This document shows positions 1 through 7,057 of a stretch of DNA of 64,000 nucleotides, one piece after another (positions within the stretch are counted from its first letter, which is position 1; every line of letters begins with the position of its first letter). The notes below the pieces were generated by a model, which had not been told where the DNA came from, did no database searches, and saw only the letters and a list, made by a program, of their open reading frames with translations. The stretch is from AC-32 sp963813435. Its GTDB lineage: Bacteria; Actinomycetota; Thermoleophilia; Gaiellales; Gaiellaceae. The translations under genes were made by a program, and so were the position numbers. The DNA lies in contig CAWEYY010000002.1 of assembly GCA_963813435.1 (NCBI GenBank), positions 434,001 through 498,000 on the forward strand, given 5' to 3'.

Positions 1-220
1 CCACGGCCCGCACGTAGCGCCCGCCGTAGCGGGTCTGGAGCTTCGCGACGCGCGCGAGCCCCTGCATCGCGGTGAGCCCGGCCGGGACCTTCGCCCGGTG
101 GAGGACGACCTGTCCGCGGTCGCGGGTGACCCAGACCGTCGCCTGCCCGGAGCCTCCCGCAGCCGAGCCGCACCCGGCGGCGAGCACTCCGAGGAGAGCG
201 AGGAGGGCGACCCGAGTCAC
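1..220 (-). CDS. Lipoprotein with DUF4430-like N-terminal region, 3' end outside window
   Basis: Only the N-terminal ~73 residues are inside the window. The start is GTG at 220, which overlaps the TGA stop of the upstream gene (GTGA, 4 bases), so the two are translationally coupled. Residues 1-17 form a short hydrophobic signal ending in the lipobox LAAGC, so this should be a lipid-anchored outer-face protein. The following stretch (TVWVTRDRG, then a Thr-Ala-Leu-like 'GLTAMQGLARV' segment) resembles the opening strand and helix of DUF4430, the fold of the transcobalamin beta-domain. Being second in a cobalamin-riboswitch operon, it may help capture corrinoids; this is inference. The rest of the gene is not visible. 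Confidence 0.6.
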   Translation of the reverse strand, partial: MTRVALLALLGVLAAGCGSAAGGSGQATVWVTRDRGQVVLHRAKVPAGLTAMQGLARVAKLQTRYGGRYVRAV

Positions 221-813
221 GCCAACGCGTTCGACCGAACCGCGTCCTTCAGCGTCGCCCGCACGGGGCCACGGTGCCGCCCGATGCAGGCCGAGCCGGT
301 TCGCGCGCTCACCGAACGGGCGCCCACGTGGAGAACCGCGCCGCGCGCAGGTCTCGTCTTGCCAGCGTCGTTCTGGGCGAGGACGCGGTAGCAGTTCCGC
401 CCGCGGCTCTGGAGGACGAGCGTCTCGGGGCCTCCGGTCGGCCCGAAGGTCGCCCAGTACCAGAGCACGCGGTCGCCCGTCTGCAACGTGACCGCGTCGG
501 CTCCGACCGGCGGCGAGACGCCGTTGACCTTGAACACCCAGCCGCTGGACGCGTCGGCCGCGTAGCGCCCGACCTGGTCGACGTACGGCCCATAGGCCGT
601 CGGCGTGAAGTGGTAGTAGAACTCGCCTCTGAGGCTAGCCGACTCGAGGGCGTCGAGCGCGTTCAGCTGGACGCCGATCGCCGGCTCAGAAGCGCCGAAG
701 ATCGTGCGGGTCTTGCCCTCGACGCGGACGTGCACGCGCAGGGCAAAAGCTGAGGGGACGAGCAAGAACGCCACCGCAGCGGCGGCGGCGAGGATAAAGA
801 CACGCCTTGACAC
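217..813 (-). CDS. Secreted DUF4430 (transcobalamin beta-domain-like) protein under a cobalamin riboswitch
   Basis: 198 residues. A GTG start at 813 follows a strong AGGAGG four bases upstream. Residues 1-25 are a Sec signal peptide (SAFA then LRV). The mature part carries the DUF4430 hallmark pattern: a helix NALDALESAS near residue 52, then GWVFKVNG, and TGDRVLWYWATFG near residue 115. DUF4430 is the family of the transcobalamin/intrinsic-factor C-terminal domain, which packs against cobalamin. The C-terminal ~60 residues are basic and unassigned. The gene lies directly downstream of a cobalamin riboswitch on the same strand and is coupled to the next lipoprotein gene. I infer a surface corrinoid-binding or scavenging role. 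No transporter genes are visible inside the window edge. Confidence 0.75.
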   Translation of the reverse strand: MSRRVFILAAAAAVAFLLVPSAFALRVHVRVEGKTRTIFGASEPAIGVQLNALDALESASLRGEFYYHFTPTAYGPYVDQVGRYAADASSGWVFKVNGVSPPVGADAVTLQTGDRVLWYWATFGPTGGPETLVLQSRGRNCYRVLAQNDAGKTRPARGAVLHVGARSVSARTGSACIGRHRGPVRATLKDAVRSNALA

Positions 814-849
814 GAATCCTCCTTCCGCGAGGGGTTCGGATTGGAGGCG

Positions 850-1008
850 GGCGGCAGGTCTTCTGACTCGGGGCTCCCTCCCTCGCCGCCTTCCCGGCCC
901 GCGGGCCAGTGGCGTGTCGGCGCGGAGCGTCTCCCCTCACAGCGGCGGGACCGTCCCGGATTTGCACCGGGTTCCCTCACCGCTCGCCTAATGGGCGCGA
1001 GCCTATCA
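850..1008 (-). promoter_or_regulatory. Cobalamin riboswitch
   Basis: Read on the minus strand, the region holds the conserved cobalamin-riboswitch core in order: GAGGGAA, then GGTGCAAATCC, then GGGACGGTCCCGCCGCTGTGA split across the core junction, and finally AGTCAGAAGACCTGCC near 850-868. The 3' end lies about 37 bases before the GTG of the DUF4430 gene and its AGGAGG site, so control of translation initiation is the simplest model. The element is compact (about 160 nt). Ends are approximate. Confidence 0.9.
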
Positions 1009-1018
1009 TGGCCCCGAG

Positions 1019-1378
1019 ATGGCTCTCTCACGCCGATTTTCGCTCTGGGCGCCGGTCGTTCTCTGGGCGGTGCTGATCTTCGCGCTCTCGTCGGTTCCGG
1101 CCCTCTCGACGGGCCTCGGGACCTGGGACACGATCCTCCGCAAGGGCGCGCACCTGACCGAGTACGCGATCCTCGGCATGCTCCTGATGCGCGCAATCGG
1201 GCGCGAGCTACCGGCGTTTCTGGTCGGGATCGCCTACGCCGCGACGGACGAGATCCACCAGCATTTCGTCCGTGGCCGCCACGCGTCGCCGTTCGACGTC
1301 GCCTTCGACGCGACCGGCCTCGCCATCGGACTGCTGCTCTATCTGGCCGTGACCTCGCGCAGGCAGGCGACCGGCTGA
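1019..1378 (+). CDS. VanZ-like family membrane protein
   Basis: 119 residues with ATG start, divergent from the riboswitch operon. The VanZ-like pattern is visible: KGAHLTEYAILGMLLMRA near residue 41, then ATDEIHQHFVRGRHASPFDV near residue 75 and a final helix with GLAIGLLLY. Three to four membrane segments are predicted by eye (residues 8-28, 50-60, 67-77, 98-113). VanZ-family proteins are associated with teicoplanin resistance in enterococci, but most relatives, including this one, have no known role. It is followed after 27 bases by a small coiled-coil gene on the same strand. Confidence 0.8.
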   Translation: MALSRRFSLWAPVVLWAVLIFALSSVPALSTGLGTWDTILRKGAHLTEYAILGMLLMRAIGRELPAFLVGIAYAATDEIHQHFVRGRHASPFDVAFDATGLAIGLLLYLAVTSRRQATG

Positions 1379-1405
1379 CTTCCGCTCACCCGTAGAATCG
1401 GACTC

Positions 1406-1630
1406 GTGGCGGAACGCAAGACCTTCGACGACAGGCAGCTCGACGCCGTGCTCGAGCGGCTGGACGCGCTTCGCGCTGAGCTGCAGACGCTCAACCGCCG
1501 GCTCGACCACACGGAGGGCTTCCTCCAGCTCGCCCACGAGCTGCGGTCGCTGAACGAGTCGCTCCAGGCCCTCGCGTACGCGGCGCTCGGCCAACAGGGC
1601 CCTCAGGTCCGCCGCCGCCGAACCGGCTAG
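1406..1630 (+). CDS. Small coiled-coil hypothetical protein
   Basis: 74 residues starting at GTG 1406. The sequence is a heptad-rich helix (LDAVLERLDALRAELQTLN, then LDHTEGFLQLAHELRSLNES) with a basic tail ending RRRRTG. No catalytic motif or membrane segment is seen. It follows the VanZ-like gene by 27 bases and probably shares its transcript. It ends exactly where the convergent sugar dehydrogenase gene ends (1630/1631). Codon usage matches neighbours, supporting a real gene, but function is unknown. Confidence 0.55.
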   Translation: MAERKTFDDRQLDAVLERLDALRAELQTLNRRLDHTEGFLQLAHELRSLNESLQALAYAALGQQGPQVRRRRTG

Positions 1631-2752
1631 TTAGGGCTCCAACCGGTAGATCCGGCCCTGGAGCGAGACGAGGTAGAGCTCGCCCGCGGAGTCCTCGCCG
1701 AACGAGGACAGGAGCACGACGTGGATCTTCTCCAGTCGGTTGGCCACGAGCTTGCCCTTCGAGGTGCGGAGGCTCCAGATGTCTCCCGAGCAGAAGTCCG
1801 AGTAGAAGTAGCGACCGCGCGCGGTGGGCACGGCCTTGCCGCGGTAGACGTAGCCGCCCGTGACCGCGCAGCGGCCCTGCTCGTGCTTGTAGGCGACGAT
1901 CGGAAAGACGAGCGTCCCGGTCGTGTTCACGCTCTCGTTCGGCTTGTAGCGGGACCGGCCCTCCCAGACGCGCCAGCCGTAGTTGTTCAGCGTCTTCTGC
2001 TGGGCGGGTGTGCGGACGTCGACCTCTTCCAAGGTCTCCTGGCCGTCGTCCGCGATGTAGAGGTCGTGCGTCACGCGGTCCCACGAGAAACGCCAGGGGT
2101 TCCGCAGGCCGTAGCCGACGATCTGCCACTTCGCGCCGGCCTTGTTGACGTTCAGGCGCATGAGCTTCCCGAGGCGCTGGCTCAGGTCCTGCGCACGGTT
2201 GTCGGGATCGCCGCCGGAGCCACCGTCGCCGACGCTGACGTAGAGCCTTCCGTCCGGCCCGAACTGGAGCTGGCCGCCGTAGTGGTTCCCGTACGGCTCG
2301 TGGACGGCCAGCAGGCGCGTGGCCGTAGCCGGGAGCCCGACCGAGCCGTTCGAGCGGAACCGGACGACGCGCGTGTCGCCGTTCCGGTCCGTGTAGTCGA
2401 CGTAGAAGAGGTGGTTGTGCACGTAGTCGGGGTGGAAGGCCATCGAGAGCAGGCCCTTGACGTCGTGGTCACTCTTGACGCGCGAGCGGAGGTCGAGGAA
2501 CGGCTTCGCGCGGAGCTTGCCGTTCACGATCACGCGAATCACGCCCGGCTGCTCGGTCATGTAGAGGTACCCGGCCTGTTCCCTGGGGGTACCGGCGAAG
2601 GTCGGAGAAGCCAGCCCGGAGGCCACCAGGCTAAGCCGCAGCCGCGCCTGGCCGTGCCGCGCGAGGTGCGCCGCGCTCGTCGAGGCAGGGAGGGTCGTCG
2701 CGACGCCAACCGCAACGAGACCCAGGCCGCAGGTTACGAACCGCGTCGACAG
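1631..2752 (-). CDS. PQQ-dependent soluble aldose (glucose/sorbosone-type) dehydrogenase, copy 2
   Basis: Six-bladed propeller of the Asd/YliI glucose-sorbosone dehydrogenase family, secreted, expected to oxidise aldose sugars with pyrroloquinoline quinone. Motifs: GLLSMAFHPDY, YVDYTDRNGDTRVVRFRSNG, GGQLQFGPDGRLYVSVGDGG, GYGLRNPWRFSWDR and GGYVYRGKA. The canonical GTG at 2626 would remove the strand RLSLVASGL that aligns with the upstream paralogue. The open frame continues to a TAG at 2753-2755 and contains only CTG at 2752 as a plausible start. That start gives STRFVTCGLGLVAVGVATTLP, a good signal peptide. I therefore place the start at CTG 2752, immediately after the stop of copy 1 and in the same frame. 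Identity with copy 1 is high, indicating tandem duplication. Confidence 0.8.
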   Translation of the reverse strand: MSTRFVTCGLGLVAVGVATTLPASTSAAHLARHGQARLRLSLVASGLASPTFAGTPREQAGYLYMTEQPGVIRVIVNGKLRAKPFLDLRSRVKSDHDVKGLLSMAFHPDYVHNHLFYVDYTDRNGDTRVVRFRSNGSVGLPATATRLLAVHEPYGNHYGGQLQFGPDGRLYVSVGDGGSGGDPDNRAQDLSQRLGKLMRLNVNKAGAKWQIVGYGLRNPWRFSWDRVTHDLYIADDGQETLEEVDVRTPAQQKTLNNYGWRVWEGRSRYKPNESVNTTGTLVFPIVAYKHEQGRCAVTGGYVYRGKAVPTARGRYFYSDFCSGDIWSLRTSKGKLVANRLEKIHVVLLSSFGEDSAGELYLVSLQGRIYRLEP

Positions 2753-3856
2753 CTATCGCACCAGCTTGTAGACGCTTCCTTCCAGCGAGACGGCGTAGAG
2801 ATTGCCGGCCGAGTCCCCCCCGAAGGACGAGAGCGACCCGACCGTGAACGGCTCGCGCCGGTTGTTGACGAGCCTCCCTTTCGACGAGCGGAGGCTCCAG
2901 ATCGTCCCGGAGCAGTAGTCGCCGTAGAAGTAGCGGCCCCGCGCGGACGGGATCGCCTTGCCGCGGTAGACATAGCCGCCCGTGATCGAGCAGCCGACGC
3001 TGTGGCTGTAGACCAGGATCGGAAAGACGAGTGTTCCTGCGGCGTTCACCTGCTGGTTAGGGTCAAAGCGCGAGCGCCCCTCCCAGACGCGCCAGCCGAA
3101 GTTGTTCAGCGTCTTCTGCTGCGCGGGCGTGCGCACGTCCACCTCTTCCCAGCTGTCCTGGCCGACGTCCCCGATATAGAGGTCGTGCGTGACGCGGTCC
3201 CACGAGTAGCGCCAGGGGTTCCGGAGGCCGTAGCCCGCGATCTGCCACTTGGCCCCGCGCCTGTTCACGTTCAGGCGCAAGAGCTTGCCGAGGCGGGAGC
3301 TCAGGGTCTGAGCGTGGTTCTGTGGATCGCCTCCCGAGCCGCCGTCGCCCATGCCCACGTAGAGCCGCCCGTCCGGGCCGAACTGGAGCTGGCCGCCGTT
3401 GTGGTTCGCATAGGGCTGGTTGACGAACAGGAGCTGTCTCGCGGTGCTCGGCAGCCCGACGGCGCCGTTCGAGCGGAACTGGACGACACGCGTGTCGCCG
3501 TTCCGGTCCGTGTAGTCGACGTAGAAGCGGTGGTTGTTCCGGTAGTTCGGGTGGAACGCCATCGAGAGCAGTCCCTGCTCCGAGTCGCTGCTCCCGACCC
3601 GGGAGCGGATGTCGAGGAACGGCCTCGCCCGCAGCTTGCCGTTGATCAGGATTCGGATCACGCCCGGCTTCTCGACCACGTACAGGCGGCCGGCCTGACC
3701 GCGTGGCGCGCCGACGAACACGGGATCGGAGAACCCGGAGGCAACGAGCTTCAGATGGAGGGCCTGCTGCGCATGCGGCCGCTCGACACTCCCGCACGCG
3801 ACACTGGGAAGCGCTACAACGACCAGCGCTGCGAGGACCCCGACCCAGCGCGTCAT
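2753..3856 (-). CDS. PQQ-dependent soluble aldose dehydrogenase, copy 1
   Basis: 367 residues; ATG at 3856 overlaps the TGA of the TrkA gene (ATGA). Residues 1-21 are a signal segment ending VACGS, so it may be a lipoprotein, though the lipobox lacks the usual -3 Leu/Ile. Family motifs as in copy 2: GLLSMAFHPNY, YVDYTDRNGDTRVVQFRSNG, NHNGGQLQFGPDGRLYVGMG with GDGGSGGDP, GYGLRNPWRYSWDR and GGYVYRGKAIPSARGRYFY. Members oxidise aldoses in the periplasm or cell surface using PQQ. The coupling to TrkA is probably positional only. No PQQ-synthesis genes occur in the window, so PQQ may be scavenged. Confidence 0.85.
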   Translation of the reverse strand: MTRWVGVLAALVVVALPSVACGSVERPHAQQALHLKLVASGFSDPVFVGAPRGQAGRLYVVEKPGVIRILINGKLRARPFLDIRSRVGSSDSEQGLLSMAFHPNYRNNHRFYVDYTDRNGDTRVVQFRSNGAVGLPSTARQLLFVNQPYANHNGGQLQFGPDGRLYVGMGDGGSGGDPQNHAQTLSSRLGKLLRLNVNRRGAKWQIAGYGLRNPWRYSWDRVTHDLYIGDVGQDSWEEVDVRTPAQQKTLNNFGWRVWEGRSRFDPNQQVNAAGTLVFPILVYSHSVGCSITGGYVYRGKAIPSARGRYFYGDYCSGTIWSLRSSKGRLVNNRREPFTVGSLSSFGGDSAGNLYAVSLEGSVYKLVR

Positions 3857-4518
3857 GCCTTGAGCAGCACCCTCTTGAGCTCGTCTTCCTTGCCCGGCTG
3901 GAGGATCGCGAGCACCTGGTCGCCGGGCCGCAGCTCCGTCGAGCCGACGGCGATCTCGGAGCGGCCGTTCCGCATAACGGAGATCAGTCGCGAGCCCTCC
4001 GGCAGCTCGAGCGCTTCCACCGTCTTGCCCACGGCGGGCGCGCCGTCGTCGATCAGCACCTCCACGATCTCGAGGTTCTCCTTGCGTAGCTCGAGCAGGT
4101 GGACGAGGTCGTGATCGGGCACCTCGTGCTCGATCAGCGCCATCAGCCCGCGTGTGGCGGAGACCGTCGGCGAGATACCGAGCAGGTCGAAGTGCGCCTG
4201 GTTGCGCGGGTCGTTCACGCGCGCGATCACCTTCGGGACCCCGTACTTCTCCCGGGAGAGCTGGCTGATGATCAGGTTGTCCTCGTCGTCGCCGGTGAGC
4301 GCGGCCACGACGTCGGGCGGGCGAGCGATCCCCGCGCGCTCGAGGACGTAGATCTCGGTCGCGTCGCCGAGCTGGGCCTGGTGCTCGAACTCGTGCTCCA
4401 GCCGCTCGAAGCGGTCGCGGCGCTGCTCGATCAGCGTCACCTCGTGACGGTCGTCCTTGAGCAGCACGCGGGCGAAGTTCGCGCCGACCTTGCCCCCTCC
4501 TGCCACGACGATGTACAT
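3853..4518 (-). CDS. TrkA-family potassium-transport regulatory protein (TrkA-N + TrkA-C)
   Basis: 221 residues. N-terminal Rossmann RCK_N domain with GGGKVGANFARVLL at residues 7-20 and an acidic strand end (TLIEQ). A C-terminal RCK_C domain begins near residue 150 (PAVGKTVEALELPEGSRLIS). Proteins of this type gate Trk/Ktr-type K+ systems in response to NAD(H) or nucleotides. ATG at 4518 overlaps the preceding TGA by one base. Together with the next upstream TrkA-N-only gene it matches the CeoB/CeoC pair of mycobacteria, which also sits beside an APC-type permease. Here two APC-USP permeases precede it. Confidence 0.85.
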   Translation of the reverse strand: MYIVVAGGGKVGANFARVLLKDDRHEVTLIEQRRDRFERLEHEFEHQAQLGDATEIYVLERAGIARPPDVVAALTGDDEDNLIISQLSREKYGVPKVIARVNDPRNQAHFDLLGISPTVSATRGLMALIEHEVPDHDLVHLLELRKENLEIVEVLIDDGAPAVGKTVEALELPEGSRLISVMRNGRSEIAVGSTELRPGDQVLAILQPGKEDELKRVLLKA

Positions 4519-4949
4519 CAGGCAGGCGTCTTCTCGGCCGGGCGCACCTCGCAGGCGCGCACCGAGTCGAGCAGTACCTCGATCGCGACCGAGGTCGGGC
4601 AGATCGTACGGAGCCCGCGCTCGCGGTAGAACTCAGCCCGCGCCGGGTCGAGCACGCGCACGACGACGCACTGGTTGTCGAAACGCTGCTGCGCAACCTG
4701 GCCGATGACGATGTTCGTGTTGTCCCCGTCGGTCGCGACGACGACGGCGTCGGCGTCCTCGATGCCGGCCTCGCGCAAGACCTCGGTGTCCATGCCGTGG
4801 CCGAGGACGAACCCGCCACGCCAGCTCTCGCCGAGCCGGCCCAGCGCCTCCTCCTTCTCGTCGACCGCCGTCACCTCCCAGCCCTCCCGTGCCAGCTGCA
4901 GGGCAAGACTGGAGCCGACGCGACCGCAACCAATCACCAGCGCTTTCAT
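4518..4949 (-). CDS. TrkA-N (RCK_N) domain protein
   Basis: 143 residues from ATG 4949 (GTG at 4958 would add three residues). A single Rossmann domain: MKALVIGCGRVGSSLALQLA at the N-terminus, then VDEKEEAL and DADAVVVATDGDN. There is no RCK_C domain, so it is likely a partner subunit of the longer TrkA protein, with which its stop overlaps by one base. A nucleotide-sensing K+ uptake regulator is expected from the family. The gene starts 15 bases after the stop of the first APC-USP permease, consistent with one transcript for potassium homeostasis. Confidence 0.8.
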   Translation of the reverse strand: MKALVIGCGRVGSSLALQLAREGWEVTAVDEKEEALGRLGESWRGGFVLGHGMDTEVLREAGIEDADAVVVATDGDNTNIVIGQVAQQRFDNQCVVVRVLDPARAEFYRERGLRTICPTSVAIEVLLDSVRACEVRPAEKTPA

Positions 4950-4964
4950 GGCGCTCACCTTAGC

Positions 4965-6857
4965 TCAGACAGGGGCCCCGTCCTCCTCCATTACGCCTTC
5001 CGGAAACGCAACGACGAGCACCTCGCACGGGGCCTTGCGCAGCACGTACTCGACCGTGGGCGAGAAGAAGCGCGACTGGCGGCGCCAGCGCGGCGCCGAG
5101 CCGAGGACGATCAGGTCGGCGCCGCGGCGCTTCGCCTCGTCGACAATCGCCTCGCCGATCGAGCGCGCGCGGACCGTCTCGATTTCCACGCGCACGCCGT
5201 GGTCCTCTCCGAGCAGCCTCGCCTCGTCGAGGGAGAGTGCCGCGCGCTCGTCCTCGCCGCCGTGCTCGGAGTCGAGCGAGCGGTCGAGCGGGACGCGGAT
5301 CACGTGCAGCGCCTCGACCTTGGCCCCCCGCTCCTGGGCCAGCTTGACCGCGGTCGCGACCATTTCTTCCCCGATTAGCCCGAGCTTCATCGGAACGAGG
5401 ATGCTCGAGATCTCCATCTCCGGAAGCTCCTCCGACGGCGCCTCGATCCGCTCGAGCAGGCCCGCGTCGCGCTTCCAGCGGACGAGCCCGTAGACGACGA
5501 GCCCGACGGCGAGCCACATCGGGCCGCCGTAGCGGGCGCCAGCGTGCGTCACCATGGCGATGACGAAGATCGCGAACGTGCCGATTCCGCCGACGATGGC
5601 CGGGAGCGGAACCCCGACCCCGCGGACGCGGATGTCGAACGGCGCACGGTACGGGCGCTTCAGGTCGGGCTCGGTGTAGCGGAGCTTGATCACGGCCAGC
5701 TGCGCCGCGGTGAAGGCCGCGAGGACGCCGAAGCTGAACAGGCTCGCGAGGAACGTCACCTCGTCGGTCAGGAACGACGTTCCGATCAGGAGCACGATCG
5801 AGATGAGCGCCGCGGACACGATCGCCTCGGGCGAGACCAGCGTCCGCCGGTTCAGGCGGCCGAACGCGCGCGGGAGCTGGCCGTGCTCGCCGAGCGAGTG
5901 CGCGAGCCGCGTGAAGCCCGAGATCGACGTCGTGACGGCGACCAGCAGGATCAGGGCAGCCGTGAGGCCCACGTACACGCGTAACGCCGTCGCGAGCCCG
6001 GACGGCAGGTCTCCGCTGAGCGCCGCGACGATCCCCATCAGCGGCGCGCGCAGCCAGGTCTCGCCGAGCTCGGTCTGGCCGCCCTCGACCGGGAACGCCG
6101 AGAGCGCGACGAGCGCCATCGCCACGTAGATGACGACGACGAGCGTGATCCCGGCGAACAGGCTGCGCGGAAGGTCGCGGCCGGGCTCGCGGGTCTCCTC
6201 GGCCAGGTTCGCGACGGTCTCGAGGCCCGTGTAGGCGAGCATCGCCAGCGGCAGCGCGAACGCGATCCGGTGCCACGAGGGGTCGCTCCCGATCGAGATC
6301 CCGCGCGTGAGCGCGTCGCTGGAGAAGAGGAGGGCGAAGCCGAGCGCGACGAGGCCGACCTGCGTGACGAGGTCGAGGATCGCGACGACGATCCCGTAGC
6401 GGTAGAAGCCCGAGCGGCGGACGAGGCGGAAGGCCGCGACGCCCGCGATCACGCCGACAGCGACGACCAGCGCCCACGGGTCGTCGCTGAGCGCGTCGAC
6501 CTTGAACGCCGCCGCGAGGTAGTGCGGCAGGAAGAGCGCCGAGAGGGCGATCACGATCAGGTAGTCGAGGAAGAGCGCCCAGCCGGTCAGGAAGCCGACG
6601 AGGTCGTTGAACGCCCGACGGACGAAGGTGGCGGCGCCGCCCGTCTCCGGGATCGCAGCCGTGCCCTCGGCGTACGAGAGCGAGACGACCAGGAAGAGCG
6701 CGCCCACGAGGAGGAGCACCTCCGGGGCGAGCCCGAGCGCGTAGACGACGACAATCCCGAGCGCGACGTAGATCGACGAGGCGATCTCCCCGTACGCGAC
6801 GGAGAACAGCGCGGGCGCGTCGAGGACCCGCTGGAGCCCGGGGATCTTGCGCGCCAC
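4965..6857 (-). CDS. APC superfamily permease with C-terminal universal-stress (USP) domain, copy 2
   Basis: 630 residues. Residues ~15-450 form an APC-fold transporter of about 12 helices, with the entry motif FSVAYGEIASSIYVALG near residue 17 and EGTAAIPETGGAATFVRRAF near 64. After a linker, residues ~485-620 are a USP domain with the nucleotide-loop signature VLGSAPRWRRQSRFFSPT. This architecture matches the permeases next to ceoB/ceoC in actinobacteria and the KimA (YdaO) K+/H+ symporters, also APC fold with a C-terminal USP-like domain. A K+ transporter is therefore at least as likely as an amino-acid permease. It lies 29 bases downstream of a small membrane gene and 6-15 bases upstream of the TrkA pair. 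Confidence 0.8.
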   Translation of the reverse strand: MARKIPGLQRVLDAPALFSVAYGEIASSIYVALGIVVVYALGLAPEVLLLVGALFLVVSLSYAEGTAAIPETGGAATFVRRAFNDLVGFLTGWALFLDYLIVIALSALFLPHYLAAAFKVDALSDDPWALVVAVGVIAGVAAFRLVRRSGFYRYGIVVAILDLVTQVGLVALGFALLFSSDALTRGISIGSDPSWHRIAFALPLAMLAYTGLETVANLAEETREPGRDLPRSLFAGITLVVVIYVAMALVALSAFPVEGGQTELGETWLRAPLMGIVAALSGDLPSGLATALRVYVGLTAALILLVAVTTSISGFTRLAHSLGEHGQLPRAFGRLNRRTLVSPEAIVSAALISIVLLIGTSFLTDEVTFLASLFSFGVLAAFTAAQLAVIKLRYTEPDLKRPYRAPFDIRVRGVGVPLPAIVGGIGTFAIFVIAMVTHAGARYGGPMWLAVGLVVYGLVRWKRDAGLLERIEAPSEELPEMEISSILVPMKLGLIGEEMVATAVKLAQERGAKVEALHVIRVPLDRSLDSEHGGEDERAALSLDEARLLGEDHGVRVEIETVRARSIGEAIVDEAKRRGADLIVLGSAPRWRRQSRFFSPTVEYVLRKAPCEVLVVAFPEGVMEEDGAPV

Positions 6858-6886
6858 GCGCGCAGGTTACTCCCGTGCGCGGCGGG

Positions 6887-7057
6887 CTAGGAGCGCTTGC
6901 GCAGGAGGTAGAGGCGCCCGGCTCCGAGCGCGACGAACAGCAGGCCGAACACGTAGCCCACGCCGCCGCCGAGCAGCGCGGTCTCGACCAGGACCGCGAC
7001 GCCGAGGCCGATTGCCACGACGGCCAGAACGGCCGCGAGCCCGCGGTGGGCGTTCAC
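6887..7057 (-). CDS. Small two-helix membrane protein
   Basis: 56 residues from GTG 7057, overlapping the TGA of the upstream permease by four bases (GTGA). Two hydrophobic helices (roughly residues 6-27 and 31-48) are joined by a Gly turn (LLGGGVGYVFG), with a basic end LYLLRKRS. Its position between two APC-USP permeases, coupled to the first, suggests an accessory subunit. No family is recognised. Confidence 0.65.
   Translation of the reverse strand: MNAHRGLAAVLAVVAIGLGVAVLVETALLGGGVGYVFGLLFVALGAGRLYLLRKRS

Noticed and set aside
1721..4114. Long plus-strand open frame opposite the two sugar dehydrogenases
   Set aside because: It repeats internally only because the two real genes are paralogous.
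2753..4819. Single 688-codon fusion upstream of the first sugar dehydrogenase
   Set aside because: The upstream part is the wrong-frame shadow of the TrkA genes; ATG 3856 with ATGA overlap gives the real start.
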